Positions 37,155 to 48,563 of a DNA stretch of 64,000 nt are shown here, in pieces. The notes under the pieces were generated by a model. That model was not told where the DNA came from. It saw only the letters and a list, made by a program, of their open reading frames with translations, and made no database searches. The position numbers and the translations under genes were made by a program. Source of the DNA: Nibricoccus aquaticus (GTDB lineage Bacteria; Verrucomicrobiota; Verrucomicrobiia; Opitutales; Opitutaceae); NCBI RefSeq assembly GCF_002310495.1, contig NZ_CP023344.1, positions 1,178,001 through 1,242,000 of the forward strand. The letters run 5' to 3'. The stretch's first letter is position 1, and each line of letters opens with the position of its first letter.

Positions 37155-38411
37155 TTAAGACTCGAGGAAGACAACACCGGGGAGCGCTTTGCCTTCGAGG
37201 AATTCGAGGCTGGCGCCGCCGCCGGTGGAGCAGTGCGAGACCTGGGTATCGACTTTGAATTTCTTCGCCGCCGTAGCCGTGTCGCCGCCGCCGACGATCG
37301 TCGTGGCACCTTTGGCCGTGGCTTCAGCGATGGCGTCGGCCATGGCCTTGGTCGCACCGGCGAACTTGTCGAATTCGAACACGCCAGCGGGTCCGTTCCA
37401 GACGATGGTCTTCGAGGAGAGGATCGCCTTCTTGTAGAGTTCGATCGACTTCGGACCGGCGTCGAGGCCTTCCCAACCATCGGGAATGCCGCCTTCCATC
37501 GTCGCGGGCTGCGTGTTCGCGTCGGGCGCGAACTTGTCGGCCGCGATGAAATCAACCGGGAAGATCAACTCGACGCCGCGGGCCTTCGCCTTGGCTTCGA
37601 GTTCGCCGACGATCTTCGCGCCTTCAGGATCGAAGAGGCTGGAGCCGATTTTCATGCCGCGAAGTTCCTTGTGGAACGTGTAGGCCATGCCGCCGCCGAT
37701 GATGATTTTGTCGGCCTTCTCGATGAGATTTTTGATGAGCGGGATTTTGTCCGCGATCTTCGCGCCGCCGAGAATGGCGAGCAGCGGGCGATCGGGATTT
37801 TCCAACACCTTCGCGAAGGCTTTCAGCTCCGCTTCCATCAGGAAACCGGCGGCCTTCTGCGACAACGAGACGCCCACGATCGAGCTGTGCGCGCGGTGCG
37901 CGGTGCCGAAGGCGTCGTTCACGTAAACATCGGCGAGCTTCGAGAGGCTGGCGCGGAAGGCTTTCACCTTCTCGGGATCAGCCTTGATGGTGGTCTCGGT
38001 ACCATCGGCCTGCTTCTCTTTGATTTTGCCCTCTTCCTCGATGTGGAAGCGGAGATTTTCGAGCAGGAGAACTTCGCCGGACTTCAGCGCGGCGGCGGCT
38101 TTTTCAGCAGCGGGGCCGACGCAGTCATCAACGAACGCGACTGGCTTGTTGAGGAGCTTGGCGAGTTCGGCGGCGACGGGCTTGAGCGAGAATTTCTCGA
38201 TCACCTTGCCGTCCGGACGGCCGAGGTGGCTGGCGAGGACGAGCGACGCGCCTTTTTCGAGGGCGAACTTGATCGTCGGGAGCGCGGCGGTGATGCGCTG
38301 CGTATTGGTGATCGCGCCGGTCTTCTTGTCCTGAGGGACGTTGAAATCGACGCGCATGAACACGCGTTTACCGGAGAGGTCGAGGTCGCGGATGGTTTTG
38401 AATTTAGCCAT
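37155..38411 (-). CDS. pgk: Phosphoglycerate kinase
   Basis: 418 residues, a normal bacterial length. It makes ATP from 1,3-bisphosphoglycerate in glycolysis. Visible motifs: [14 protein letters not shown] (substrate Arg/Asp), [59 protein letters not shown] and the C-terminal nucleotide site [15 protein letters not shown] with [15 protein letters not shown]. gap precedes it and tpiA follows, a classical order. Confidence 0.97.
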   Translation of the reverse strand: MAKFKTIRDLDLSGKRVFMRVDFNVPQDKKTGAITNTQRITAALPTIKFALEKGASLVLASHLGRPDGKVIEKFSLKPVAAELAKLLNKPVAFVDDCVGPAAEKAAAALKSGEVLLLENLRFHIEEEGKIKEKQADGTETTIKADPEKVKAFRASLSKLADVYVNDAFGTAHRAHSSIVGVSLSQKAAGFLMEAELKAFAKVLENPDRPLLAILGGAKIADKIPLIKNLIEKADKIIIGGGMAYTFHKELRGMKIGSSLFDPEGAKIVGELEAKAKARGVELIFPVDFIAADKFAPDANTQPATMEGGIPDGWEGLDAGPKSIELYKKAILSSKTIVWNGPAGVFEFDKFAGATKAMADAIAEATAKGATTIVGGGDTATAAKKFKVDTQVSHCSTGGGASLEFLEGKALPGVVFLES

Positions 38412-38452
38412 TTGTAGAAAGGAGCGAGAAATTAGAATTCAGGAGCTAGAAT

Positions 38453-38497
38453 AAAAAAAGCGGAAGCGGCTGACTGCATGAGCAGCGCCACTTCCGC
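38453..38497 (-). terminator. Intrinsic terminator after gap
   Basis: GCGGAAG (38460-38466) pairs with CTTCCGC (38491-38497), continued inward by GGC/GCC and CTGC/GCAG pairs. On the minus strand the stem is followed by seven Ts (38453-38459). It lies between gap and pgk, so gap is at least partly its own unit. Confidence 0.8.
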
Positions 38498-38510
38498 CGG
38501 GAAACAAAAA

Positions 38511-38541
38511 TCTAGATTCTAACTCTTAGCTTCTAGATTCT
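38511..38541. repeat. Direct repeat TCTAGATTCT
   Basis: TCTAGATTCT at 38511-38520 and 38532-38541, with CTAACTCTTAGCT-like sequence between. Related inverted words (AGAATTC, GCTAGAAT) lie on the far side of the terminator at 38433-38452. Confidence 0.6.
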
Positions 38542-38560
38542 GCGCGGCTGCGCGCTCAGC

Positions 38561-39622
<1,062 letters not shown>

Positions 39623-39803
39623 CTACAGGTATGGGTTGTTGATTGCTGATTGAGTGTGAGCCGCATCCTGCGACGCGGAACGGCTAGTGAAATAAGCGAA
39701 GCACGGCGTTGCAAGGGTTTTGGCTGTTTGGCGTCAAACATGCGCAGCAGATGCCAATTTTTGCGTCACGCACAGTTCACCGCCACGAGCGGGCGAAACG
39801 CAC

Positions 39804-42248
39804 TCAACTGATAGCGCCTTCTTCCACCCAAAGCCCGCAGCCCAACGCAGGTATGAAAAGATCTGTTTCGACCGGTTCGGCATGGCGGACGGGGCCAGCC
39901 GGGAAAAAGCGTTCGTGATCCGCCAGCTGCTTCCACCGCAAACCGGCCAGCTCGGTGCCAACCGGGATAAAGGCATCGCCCAACGTCGGATTCACCGCGA
40001 AGAGCAGCCGCTGCGGGCCAAGGCTGCGGTCGGCGTTGAAAATCGTGGCCGTCGCCGTCGAGTCCGGCGCGAAGATGAACCGGAAATAACTGTCCGCCGG
40101 CCGCGAAAAGAGACGCAGCAGCTTCCCCGTCTCCGAAAGCCGGAACGCGATCCAGTCGGCGAAATACGCATGCGACGCTGGGAAGCGATAGATGCGCCGG
40201 TAATCCAGTGCGTTCAGATCGCCGCGCAGGTACGTGTTGTTCACGCCGTGCTTCGAGCGGAGAAAATCCTGCCCCGCCGAAACCATCGGAATGCCGATCG
40301 ACGAAAACAAAATCGCCGCCATCAGATGCGTGCGACGCCGGTCGTTGGCCGTGGGCGAGTGACCGTTGTTGTCGGCGTTCTCCGTGATCACGTCTATCCA
40401 CGTCCGGTCGTCGTGTGACTCCACGTAGTTGATCGTTTGCGCCGGCCACTTCGCATAATGCCACGGTGAGCCCTTCAGGAAATACTCATAGCCCTCACGC
40501 GACGCACCGCCGCGGACGAAATCGCGCACGAAGTTCCGGTAGCCATCATTCCACGACGCCCAGCCGGTGTCGCGCAGCGCGCCGCCGATGTGGCCTTTGA
40601 AACTCCACGGCTCAGCGATCAGGATCACGTCGGGTTTGATGCGCTTCATCGCCACTTCGATTTCCTTCAGTGCTTCGAGGCCGACAAGATCGGCGAGGTC
40701 GAAACGAAACCCGTCGATGCCAAACGTCTCGATTAGATGCGCGCAGCTGTCGATGATCAGCCGCAGCGCCATCGCCGACTGCGCGCGAATGTCGTTTCCG
40801 CAACCGCTCCAGTTCGAAAGCGCACCGTCCGCGCCGACATCAAAATAGTACAGCTTGTCCACGAACAACAGATGCGGCGGCTCGCCCACGTGGTTGTACA
40901 CCACGTCGAGAATCACCGCGATGCCGCGACGATGAAACGCCGCCACCAACTCTTGGAATTCGCGAATGCCCGACGCTTTCTCCGGCTCCAGCGCGAACGC
41001 ACTCGCCGGAGCAAAGTAGTTCGCCGTCATGTAGCCCCACTGGTACTCCTCCCGCGAGCGGTTGTCCGCTTCCTGGATCGGCTGCAGCTCCACGCAATTC
41101 ACGCCGAGATTGTGCAGATAAAACTCCGGGCTCTCGACCCACTGTTTGAGTCCTGAAAAACCAAGTCGTTCTTCCGCGCGCAACTTGATCGGCGCGAGCG
41201 CCACGAGATCGCGTACATGCGCTTCCGCCACGACGAGATCCTGCCAAGCCGGTGTTTTGAAACTGCGATCGGCTACCGCAATCTGCGCACGATCCAGCAC
41301 GATGCCCGGCCCTGAACGATCCACCGTCGCTAGCGCGTACGGATCGAGAATGCGTTTTTCCGGATCGAACAGGCCCAGCGAATCCTTAGGCCCGTCCACT
41401 TGATACCAATAATACCAGCCGTGCAGATTCTGCGTGAGCGTCACCTCCCAGACATGATCCTCGCGCTTCACGAGTTGGTAACGATGCGGCGTCGCCTGGT
41501 GCGAAAGCCGCTCGCACACGCACAATTCCACGCGCCGCGCACGCGGCGCAAAAAGCCGGAAGACCGATTCACCGCCCCGCGCGAGCGCACCGAGTGCGAT
41601 CTTGCTCTCCAGCTGATAAAAATAGTCACCCGGCCGCAGCGGCACACCTTCCCCGCCCTGCCAGGTCACCGTCCAACCCGCCGACAAATCCACCGGCTCA
41701 ATCAACGTGAATTGATACAGGTGCTGCCCCGTGCGGCCAGGATCGACAATGTAGTTCACATTGCCCGTGTCGTCGCGCACCGCATTCGGCGCATGCGCAG
41801 GCACGTCCTGCCACTGATGATCGCCCGTCACGAACTTGAACCGCATCGGCGGACTTCCGAAAAACTTCTCCGCCTTCGCCGAGAGCAACAGCACCGCATC
41901 GCCCGCGAGTGTCGCCGGTTTCAACCGCCACTCATCGTTGCCCACCGCGGATTGCCAGCCGTTAAAATCGCCCGCGAGAAAAACGCTCACACCCGGCGCC
42001 GCCAGCTGTGGGTAACGATCCACCCGCAAGAAAAAGAAAATCTCCCCCTTCTTGTTCGCGAAGTACGCGCTATCGCAGCCGTACACATAATCCGGCACCT
42101 TCGTCAGCGTCTCGAAACGCGGCGCATCGATCCCCGCGAGCACCAACGGCGGCGTGTGACGCGCCCGCCAGTCATGAGTGAGCTCGATCTTCCCGCTGGT
42201 GGGCGAGTCGAGCCAGGCCTGGGCAATTTTGCGTTCGCGAGCAGCCAT
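39804..42248 (-). CDS. GH13 pullulanase/glycogen-debranching-type enzyme
   Basis: 814 residues without a signal peptide. The N-terminal 150 residues contain a CBM48-like segment (VSVFLAGDFNGWQSAVGNDEWRL), and a second beta-domain at about 205-300 precedes the barrel (ESVFRLFAPRARRVELCVCE, WYYWYQVDGPKD). The GH13 regions are clear: VILDVVYNHVGE (I), GIDGFRFDLADL (II, nucleophile Asp), VILIAEPW (III, acid Glu) and NYVESHDDRTW (IV). It probably debranches glycogen or related alpha-glucans in the cytoplasm. No other glycogen gene is adjacent. Confidence 0.88.
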   Translation of the reverse strand: MAARERKIAQAWLDSPTSGKIELTHDWRARHTPPLVLAGIDAPRFETLTKVPDYVYGCDSAYFANKKGEIFFFLRVDRYPQLAAPGVSVFLAGDFNGWQSAVGNDEWRLKPATLAGDAVLLLSAKAEKFFGSPPMRFKFVTGDHQWQDVPAHAPNAVRDDTGNVNYIVDPGRTGQHLYQFTLIEPVDLSAGWTVTWQGGEGVPLRPGDYFYQLESKIALGALARGGESVFRLFAPRARRVELCVCERLSHQATPHRYQLVKREDHVWEVTLTQNLHGWYYWYQVDGPKDSLGLFDPEKRILDPYALATVDRSGPGIVLDRAQIAVADRSFKTPAWQDLVVAEAHVRDLVALAPIKLRAEERLGFSGLKQWVESPEFYLHNLGVNCVELQPIQEADNRSREEYQWGYMTANYFAPASAFALEPEKASGIREFQELVAAFHRRGIAVILDVVYNHVGEPPHLLFVDKLYYFDVGADGALSNWSGCGNDIRAQSAMALRLIIDSCAHLIETFGIDGFRFDLADLVGLEALKEIEVAMKRIKPDVILIAEPWSFKGHIGGALRDTGWASWNDGYRNFVRDFVRGGASREGYEYFLKGSPWHYAKWPAQTINYVESHDDRTWIDVITENADNNGHSPTANDRRRTHLMAAILFSSIGIPMVSAGQDFLRSKHGVNNTYLRGDLNALDYRRIYRFPASHAYFADWIAFRLSETGKLLRLFSRPADSYFRFIFAPDSTATATIFNADRSLGPQRLLFAVNPTLGDAFIPVGTELAGLRWKQLADHERFFPAGPVRHAEPVETDLFIPALGCGLWVEEGAIS

Positions 42249-42344
42249 TGTGGATACGTTGTCGCTATCATCCCGCGTGCCAAACCGCGGACAAGGTTGA
42301 AACTCTGTCGACCTAGATGATCGGCCGCCGACTAATAGCGCTCT

Positions 42345-43286
42345 TTACGGCGTCTCAAACGCCGCCAGCACCGGCTTACCGTCAAAGTACGGCGGCACCG
42401 GAATCCCCAATAACCAAAGCGCCGTCGCGCAGGTATCTTCGGTGTTCACCTCGAGCGCGGCGTTCTGCGTGAGATCAGAATTTTTCACCACGCCCGGCCC
42501 CGTCGCGATCCACGGAATATGCCGGCTCCGCGCATCGTCCGGCCCATGTGACAAGCCTGCCCCGCCGTGATCCGCCGATAAGATCACCACCGTCGATTGC
42601 CGGATGCCCGCGCGCTCCAGCGAGGCAAACAACTGCGCCAGCTCGCCGTCGGTCTCCTCGATTTTATCGAACTGCTCTTTCGAGCCCCAGCCTTTGGCAT
42701 GTCCCGTCGAATCCACTTCGGCATAATGCACAAAAATCACCGTGGGTTTGTGCGCCTCGATAATCTTCGTCGCAGCCGCCGTCACCTCCGCGTTCGTGTC
42801 CTTCGAGTTCGCCTCTTGCGGAATCGCCGTCCACGAAACCGTCCCCGGCTTCGCCAGCGTGGCAAACTTCGACTTCCCAGAGATCAGCGCTGCCGTGTAA
42901 CCTGAGCGCGTCGCAAATTCGAAAACCGTCGGACGCTTCGGATAAACCGGCTCCTTCAGAGGCAGATCGCTATTCCACTCAATGCCGTGCTTTCTCGGGG
43001 TGACACCCGTCAACATGCTCGTGTGCGACGGCAGCGTGATCGAGACCGCCGTCGTCCGCGCCCAAAACGTGTACGACCCTTCACGCACCATCATCCGCAG
43101 CGTCGGCATGTTCGCCAGCAACGCCCGGTCCGGCCGCAGCCCGTCGATGCTGATGATCATCACGTGCTCCACCACCGGCAGCGGCCTCTGCGGTTTCCCC
43201 ACCGCCACGCCGATCTGCGCAAACGCCCCCGTCAGCAACGTCACACCCAGAAACATCACAGCTACGCGCTTCGTCATCGTCTTCAT
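42345..43286 (-). CDS. Alkaline phosphatase superfamily (nucleotide pyrophosphatase/phosphodiesterase-like) exported protein
   Basis: 313 residues from [23 protein letters not shown] (signal peptide); the much longer open frame upstream is antisense to mnmA. Superfamily metal sites: [10 protein letters not shown], the probable Thr/Ser nucleophile in [37 protein letters not shown], and [15 protein letters not shown] with a later His in RSRHIPW. Length is near the minimum for ENPP-type enzymes. It acts in the periplasm or outside, on a phosphodiester or phosphate ester of unknown kind. Divergent from mnmA with 93 bases between. Confidence 0.85.
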   Translation of the reverse strand: MKTMTKRVAVMFLGVTLLTGAFAQIGVAVGKPQRPLPVVEHVMIISIDGLRPDRALLANMPTLRMMVREGSYTFWARTTAVSITLPSHTSMLTGVTPRKHGIEWNSDLPLKEPVYPKRPTVFEFATRSGYTAALISGKSKFATLAKPGTVSWTAIPQEANSKDTNAEVTAAATKIIEAHKPTVIFVHYAEVDSTGHAKGWGSKEQFDKIEETDGELAQLFASLERAGIRQSTVVILSADHGGAGLSHGPDDARSRHIPWIATGPGVVKNSDLTQNAALEVNTEDTCATALWLLGIPVPPYFDGKPVLAAFETP

Positions 43287-43379
43287 GCGCGCGACCATGC
43301 AACGCCGCTCGCCCGAGTAAAGTCCGCGCCGCGTTACGATCAGTTGACGATCCGACCCGCCCGCAATCTCGTGAGCCCG

Positions 43380-44525
43380 ATGTCCACTCGCGAAAAAATC
43401 CTCGTCGCCATGTCCGGCGGCGTCGACAGCTCCGTCGCCGCTCTGCTGCTGAAGCGGCAGGGCTACGACATCGTGGGCGCGTACATGAAAAACTGGATCA
43501 ACGAGGACAACATCGTCGGCCACTGCCCCTGGATGCAGGACATCGACGACGCCCGCGCCGTCGCCGACAACCTCGGCATCGAGTTCCGCGTCGTGAATCT
43601 CATGAAGGATTACCGCGAACGCATCGTCGATTACCTCCTCGATGGTTACCGCCGCGGCCTCACGCCCAATCCCGACATCATGTGCAATCGCGAGATCAAG
43701 TTCGGCGTCTTCCGCGCCTGGGCCCGCGACAACGGCTTCTCCGCCGTCGCCACCGGTCACTACGCGCGCCGTGAACAAAACTCCGACGCCACGTGGTCGC
43801 TCCTCGAAGGCGCCGATAAAAACAAAGACCAATCCTACTTCCTCACGCTGCTCTCTCAGGAACAGCTCGCCGACGCGCGCTTCCCCATCGGCCACATTCC
43901 CAAACCCGAACTCCGCGCCCTCGCGCGTGAAGCCGGTCTCGCCACCGCCGACAAAAAAGACAGCCAGGGCATCTGCTTCATCGGCGAGGTGAAGATGCAG
44001 GACTTCCTCCGCCAGTACGTCCCCGACCAGCCCGGCCCCATCATCCGCGCCGACGATGGCCGCCTCCTCGGCGAACACCGCGGCCTCCACTACTTCACGC
44101 TCGGCCAGCGCAAAGGCATCGGCATTCCCTCCAACACCGACAACAAAGCCTACGTCGTCGTCGGCAAACGCTCCGAGGACCACGCCCTCCTCGTCGCCTT
44201 CGACGGTGCCGACGCTCCCGGCCTCTTCGTCAACGAAGTCCGGATACACTCCATCGCCTGGAACTGCCCCCCGCTCACGCAACCGCGCAAACTCGAAGCC
44301 CGCGTCCGCTACCGCGACCCCCGCGTCCCCGCCGAATTCATCCCCGACCCCGCACCACTCTCCGACACCTCCGCTCACTCCGTCGTCAGTATCGCTGCAA
44401 CCAACGCGGCCTATCCCACCACCGCCCTCGTCCGCTTCACCGAGCCGCAACGCGGCCTCGCCTCCGGCCAGATCATCGCCTTCTACGACGGCGAACGCCT
44501 CCTCGGTGGCGGCGTGTATTCGTAG
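43380..44525 (+). CDS. mnmA: tRNA-specific 2-thiouridylase MnmA
   Basis: 381 residues from [24 protein letters not shown], where the SGGVDSS P-loop binds ATP. It thiolates U34 of tRNA for Lys, Glu and Gln. The two catalytic cysteines are C102 ([12 protein letters not shown]) and C199 ([10 protein letters not shown]). The C-terminal part has [22 protein letters not shown] and the usual beta-barrel. The start follows GTGAGCCCG and has no Shine-Dalgarno. A FUSC-type gene begins 17 bases downstream. Confidence 0.96.
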   Translation: MSTREKILVAMSGGVDSSVAALLLKRQGYDIVGAYMKNWINEDNIVGHCPWMQDIDDARAVADNLGIEFRVVNLMKDYRERIVDYLLDGYRRGLTPNPDIMCNREIKFGVFRAWARDNGFSAVATGHYARREQNSDATWSLLEGADKNKDQSYFLTLLSQEQLADARFPIGHIPKPELRALAREAGLATADKKDSQGICFIGEVKMQDFLRQYVPDQPGPIIRADDGRLLGEHRGLHYFTLGQRKGIGIPSNTDNKAYVVVGKRSEDHALLVAFDGADAPGLFVNEVRIHSIAWNCPPLTQPRKLEARVRYRDPRVPAEFIPDPAPLSDTSAHSVVSIAATNAAYPTTALVRFTEPQRGLASGQIIAFYDGERLLGGGVYS

Positions 44526-44542
44526 GGCCTGACCTCGCGTCC

Positions 44543-46882
44543 GTGCCGCCGCGCGCCATCGCGCGCAGCTCCGATGTCCCGAGCTCCAGCCTTGTCCGCC
44601 CACTCACCCCGCCCACACTCCGAAACGTGCTGCCCGCCGCGCTGAAATCCTCCGCCGCTCCCGGATCGACTTCCCCGCTCGCCCTCCGCTCCGACCTCGC
44701 CCGCGCCACCCGCGGCGTCATCGCCTTCCTCGGCCCGCTCCTCGCCGCACAGTTCATCGGCTCATCCGTCCCGCACGAATTCGCCTTCGCCGCCATCGCC
44801 GCGCAAAACATCGCGTTCTTCGAAGTGCGCGGCGACTACCGCCTCCGCCTCGCCGTTCTCGGCTGCGCCCTCATCATCCTCACCGCCGCCGCCACGCTCG
44901 GCGCCGCCTCCTCCGCCCCGCTCGCCCTAGCACTCGCCGCCACCGCGCTCATCGCGGCCACCACCGGACTCTGGCGCCACCTCAACCCCGACTACGGCCC
45001 GCCCCTCGCGATCTCCTCGATGCTCGTCTTCCTCATCGCCCAGGAAACGACGCCCGCCTTCTCCCTCACCCACACCACGCACACCGCGCTCTGGACCCTC
45101 GGCGGCGGACTCTGGGGCATCGTCGTGCAAATCGTCCCGTGGTTTTTCCGCCCCCAACAACCGCTCCGCGCCGCCCTCGCCGATTGCTGGATCGCCGCCG
45201 CCGAATTTTTCGAAGCAATCGCCGAAAACACATCGAATGTCCGGCACTCGCACGTATCGGAAAAAGAAGCGGCCCTGCGCACCGCGCTCGACAAAGGCTA
45301 CGCCACACTCGCTTCCGCCCGCACACGACGCGCTCACGGCTTCATCGAAAAACTTGAGCGCAACGCCCACGACGCCGCCCGTCTCTCCATGCGTGTCGGG
45401 GCTCTGCAGACCGCGCTCGAAACAACGCCGCCGCGCGCAAATGGCGTTCCTCTTCAATCTGCCTTTCAACCCATCCTTGTCTCACTCGCGAATCACGCCC
45501 GCACCATCGCCCTCGCCGTCGTCTCCCGCCAGCCCGCCCACCTCGCACTCGTCGATGTCCGCCTGCGCCGCCTGCTGAATCTCCTCGAAGCCTTCGAAAC
45601 AGGTCTCGATTCCAACATCCCTTCCGACGCCCACCTCGCCTCCCTCAGCGCGCTCGTCAGCGAAGCCCTCCGCGAAACCGAGACTTCTCTCCGTACCACC
45701 CTCAACCGCTCCGCCGAACGCGCCGCCTTCTCCCTCGAATTAACCGATACCGACACCTGGAGCCTCCGCCCCCTCGGCGCCGCGCTCAATTTCTCCCACC
45801 GCATCGACCCCGTCCTCGCCCGTTTCACCACCCGCCTGGTTTTCCTGACCGTACTCGCCACCGCCCTCGCCCACACACTCGCGCTCCCGCACGGCTACTG
45901 GCTCCCGTTCACCCTGCTCGTCGTCCTCCAGCCCGACTACGGCGCCACCCGCGCCCGCGCCGCCCAACGCGTTGCCGGCACCCTCCTCGGTAGCCTCCTC
46001 GCCATCGGCCTCCTCGCCCTCGCGCTCCCCGCACCCGTCCTCTTCGCCCTCATGACCGCGTGCATGTTCGCCTTCGGATTTTTCATGAAGCGCAACTACT
46101 CCATCGGCGTGCTCTTCGTGACGATCTTCGTCGTCCTCCTCACCGGTCTCCACCAACCGGTGACAGCCTCCCTCGCCTGGGAACGCCTCGCCTCCAACGC
46201 CCTCGGCGGCGTCCTCGCGCTCGTCGGCGCCCTCGTCTTCTGGCCCGTCTGGGAACGCGCCCGCTTCCCCGCCATCCTCGCCGCCTCCCTCCGCGCCAAT
46301 CTCCACTACTGGGAGCAGATCGACACCCGCCTCCGCGCAGGCCGCGCCTTCGATGACGACATCATCAAGGCCAAACAACGCGTCGAAGGCGCCAACGCCG
46401 CCGTCTTCGCCTCGCTCCAGCGCCTCATGGCCGACCCCCAAAACCGCCAGACCGGCCTCGAACACACCGCCGCCCTCGCCAACGGCAACCTCCGCCTCAC
46501 CCGCGCTTTCAGCGTCACCGCACTCCAACTACACCCCGGCCAGCCCTTCGCCTCCCCCGCCCACGAGCGCTTCTCTGCCCGACTCACGACCACGCTCACC
46601 ATCCTCGCCGGCGCGGTCGAAGGCGTCACCGAAACTCCCGACACTCTCCGCGCCTGCCGCCGTGAACTGACCTCATCCGTCGCCACGATTGAGCCCGCTC
46701 CCGTGTCCGATCTCACGCGCCACCACGCGCTCGCCCACCTCCGTGCCTCGCTCGGCACGGAACTCGCCGCCCTCCTCCTCGCCGCCGAATCCTGCCAGGC
46801 CCTCGGCATGTTCGAAGACCCTGACGCCCCGGACGAGCCGCCCCAAGAGAAACCCTCCCCCTCCGCCTCCCCAACCGCTTGA
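44543..46882 (+). CDS. FUSC-family membrane protein
   Basis: 779 residues from a GTG. Two membrane blocks, about residues 55-205 and 425-560, each with five or six hydrophobic segments, separated by a helical cytoplasmic region and followed by another soluble helical domain. This is the layout of the FUSC (fusaric acid resistance/YccS-like) family, with the second block showing LALPHGYWLPFTLLVVLQPDYGATRARAAQRVAGTLLGS, the family signature. Members are inner-membrane exporters of aromatic acids or of unknown function. No partner periplasmic adaptor gene is adjacent. Confidence 0.85.
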   Translation: MPPRAIARSSDVPSSSLVRPLTPPTLRNVLPAALKSSAAPGSTSPLALRSDLARATRGVIAFLGPLLAAQFIGSSVPHEFAFAAIAAQNIAFFEVRGDYRLRLAVLGCALIILTAAATLGAASSAPLALALAATALIAATTGLWRHLNPDYGPPLAISSMLVFLIAQETTPAFSLTHTTHTALWTLGGGLWGIVVQIVPWFFRPQQPLRAALADCWIAAAEFFEAIAENTSNVRHSHVSEKEAALRTALDKGYATLASARTRRAHGFIEKLERNAHDAARLSMRVGALQTALETTPPRANGVPLQSAFQPILVSLANHARTIALAVVSRQPAHLALVDVRLRRLLNLLEAFETGLDSNIPSDAHLASLSALVSEALRETETSLRTTLNRSAERAAFSLELTDTDTWSLRPLGAALNFSHRIDPVLARFTTRLVFLTVLATALAHTLALPHGYWLPFTLLVVLQPDYGATRARAAQRVAGTLLGSLLAIGLLALALPAPVLFALMTACMFAFGFFMKRNYSIGVLFVTIFVVLLTGLHQPVTASLAWERLASNALGGVLALVGALVFWPVWERARFPAILAASLRANLHYWEQIDTRLRAGRAFDDDIIKAKQRVEGANAAVFASLQRLMADPQNRQTGLEHTAALANGNLRLTRAFSVTALQLHPGQPFASPAHERFSARLTTTLTILAGAVEGVTETPDTLRACRRELTSSVATIEPAPVSDLTRHHALAHLRASLGTELAALLLAAESCQALGMFEDPDAPDEPPQEKPSPSASPTA

Positions 46883-47022
46883 GCAAAGCTTTTACGCGGC
46901 GCGGCCTCCCTCCCTCGCTCCCGAGAAAATAATCTCATAACCGCGACGCCCCCGCTCATTCCTCCGCGTCCACTCCTGCGCTATCTTGTCCCCTCATCGC
47001 GACGCGCCCGCGCCGCCTCCCC

Positions 47023-47049
47023 GTAGCCGCGTCACTTCAGACGCGGTGC
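47023..47049 (+). repeat. GTAG-headed hairpin element (REP-like)
   Basis: GTAG followed by CCGCGT, an eight-base loop and ACGCGG (27 nt in total). It lies just before the GH27 start, in a 196-base gap without other features. Confidence 0.65.
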
Positions 47050-47078
47050 TTTTCCCCGCACTCTCCCCTTTGCACCGA

Positions 47079-48287
47079 ATGAAAAAACTCCTCCCCCTCC
47101 TCGCCGCCGTCACCGCCCTGGCTTCACCCCTCACCATGCTCGCCCAAAAATTCCCCGGCCTCGCCCAGACTCCGCCCATGGGCTGGAACACCTGGAATAC
47201 TTTCGCCGGCAACATCAACGAAACCCTCATCAAGGAAACCGCCGAGACCATGATCAAATCCGGCATGAGAGACGCCGGCTACATCTACATCGTCCTCGAC
47301 GATTGCTGGCACCTCAAAGAGCGCGACGCCAACGGCAACCTCGTCCCCGACCCCGCGAAATTCCCCAGCGGCCTCAAAGCCCTCGGCGATTTCCTCCACG
47401 AGCGCGGCTTCAAATTTGGCATCTATAACTGCGCCGGCTCCAAAACCTGCGGCGGCCACCCCGGCTCCATGGGCCACGAATATCAAGACGCCCGCAGCTA
47501 CGCCTCCTGGGGCGTCGACTACCTCAAATACGACTGGTGCTCCACCGGCACCCGCGACGCCCGCGAAGCCTACACCACCATGCGCGACGCCCTCCACGCC
47601 GCCGGCCGCCCCGTCGTCTTCAGCATGTGCGAATGGGGCACGGCCAAACCTTGGGAATGGGCCAAAGACGTCGGCCACCTCTGGCGCACCACCGGCGACA
47701 TCTTCGATTCCTACGACGGCGTCAAAGGCTGGGAGATCGGCTGGAAACGCATCCTCGATCTCCAGCACACCCGCGGTGACGAACAAACCGGCCTCCAAAA
47801 ATACGCCGGCCCCGGCCACTGGAACGACCCCGACATGATGGAAGTCGGCAACGAAGGCCTCACCTTCGCCGAGTCCCGCGCCCACTTCTCCTTCTGGTGC
47901 GTCCTCGCCGCCCCGCTCATGGCCGGTAACGACGTCCGCCACATGACGCCCGAAATCACCGCCGTCATGACCGACAAGGAAGCCCTCGCCATCAACCAGG
48001 ACGCCCTCGGCAAACAGGGCTCCCGCGCCCTCGCCGAACCCTCGAAGCACATCGAAATCTGGACCAAGGAACTCTCCAACGGCGAGTGGGCCGTCTGCGC
48101 GCTAAACACCTCCGACACCCGCCGCGCCATCACCGTCGAGTGGCACCGCCTCTGGCACCTCCAGAACAAGCCCTTCACCGTCCGCGAAATCTGGAGCAAA
48201 AAATCCGCCGGCGAAACCTCCACGAACTTCACCGCCGAAGTCGATTCCCACGACGTCCTCTTCTTCCGCCTCACGCCGAAAAAGTAA
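47079..48287 (+). CDS. GH27 alpha-galactosidase
   Basis: 402 residues from MKKLLPLLAAVTALASPLTMLAQ (signal peptide). GH27 segments: TPPMGWNTWNTF, IYIVLDDCWHLKERDANGNLVPDPAKFPSGLKAL, GFKFGIYNCAGSKTCGG, YLKYDWCS with nucleophile D152, and RTTGDIFDSYDG with probable acid/base D207, then GHWNDPDMMEVGNEGL. A beta-sandwich domain follows. It releases terminal alpha-galactose, for example from galactomannan or pectin side chains. It has its own terminator and is not tightly linked to the main locus. Confidence 0.93.
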   Translation: MKKLLPLLAAVTALASPLTMLAQKFPGLAQTPPMGWNTWNTFAGNINETLIKETAETMIKSGMRDAGYIYIVLDDCWHLKERDANGNLVPDPAKFPSGLKALGDFLHERGFKFGIYNCAGSKTCGGHPGSMGHEYQDARSYASWGVDYLKYDWCSTGTRDAREAYTTMRDALHAAGRPVVFSMCEWGTAKPWEWAKDVGHLWRTTGDIFDSYDGVKGWEIGWKRILDLQHTRGDEQTGLQKYAGPGHWNDPDMMEVGNEGLTFAESRAHFSFWCVLAAPLMAGNDVRHMTPEITAVMTDKEALAINQDALGKQGSRALAEPSKHIEIWTKELSNGEWAVCALNTSDTRRAITVEWHRLWHLQNKPFTVREIWSKKSAGETSTNFTAEVDSHDVLFFRLTPKK

Positions 48288-48304
48288 TTCGCTCCGCTTC
48301 CGTC

Positions 48305-48332
48305 GTAGGGTCTGCGCTTGCGCAGCGCCTCC
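48305..48332 (+). repeat. GTAG-headed hairpin element (REP-like)
   Basis: GTAGGGT followed by a perfect CTGCGC/GCGCAG stem and CGCCTCC, just after the GH27 stop. Confidence 0.7.
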
Positions 48333-48338
48333 GAAAAG

Positions 48339-48363
48339 CCGCGTTCCCCGGAACGCGGTTTTT
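48339..48363 (+). terminator. Intrinsic terminator of the GH27 gene
   Basis: CCGCGTTCC (48339-48347) pairs with GGAACGCGG (48350-48358), followed by five Ts. Confidence 0.8.
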
Positions 48364-48404
48364 CCGTTTTGGTCCTCGGCCTCCTCTACAGTTCGCCTTC
48401 CGAG

Positions 48405-48431
48405 GTAGGGATGATGCTCCGCATCGTCCGA
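48405..48431 (+). repeat. GTAG-headed hairpin element (REP-like)
   Basis: GTAG followed by GGATGATG, a five-base loop and CATCGTCC (one mismatch). Between the terminator at 48339 and the EF-hand gene nothing else is seen. Confidence 0.6.
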
Positions 48432-48563
48432 ATCGACTCCATCCCTTCACCCTTCGCTCTTCACCATTCTTACCGCCCCACCTCCAGCATTGCCTCGCTC
48501 TTCCCTCCGTCTCAGAAATCCCCGCGCGCACCACGGAGCATCACCCGTCCGCGCCTCTCCTCT

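Noticed and set aside
43287-44603. An upstream extension of the phosphatase gene running across mnmA
   Set aside because: It is antisense to mnmA and lacks domain content; the signal peptide at 43286 marks the true start.
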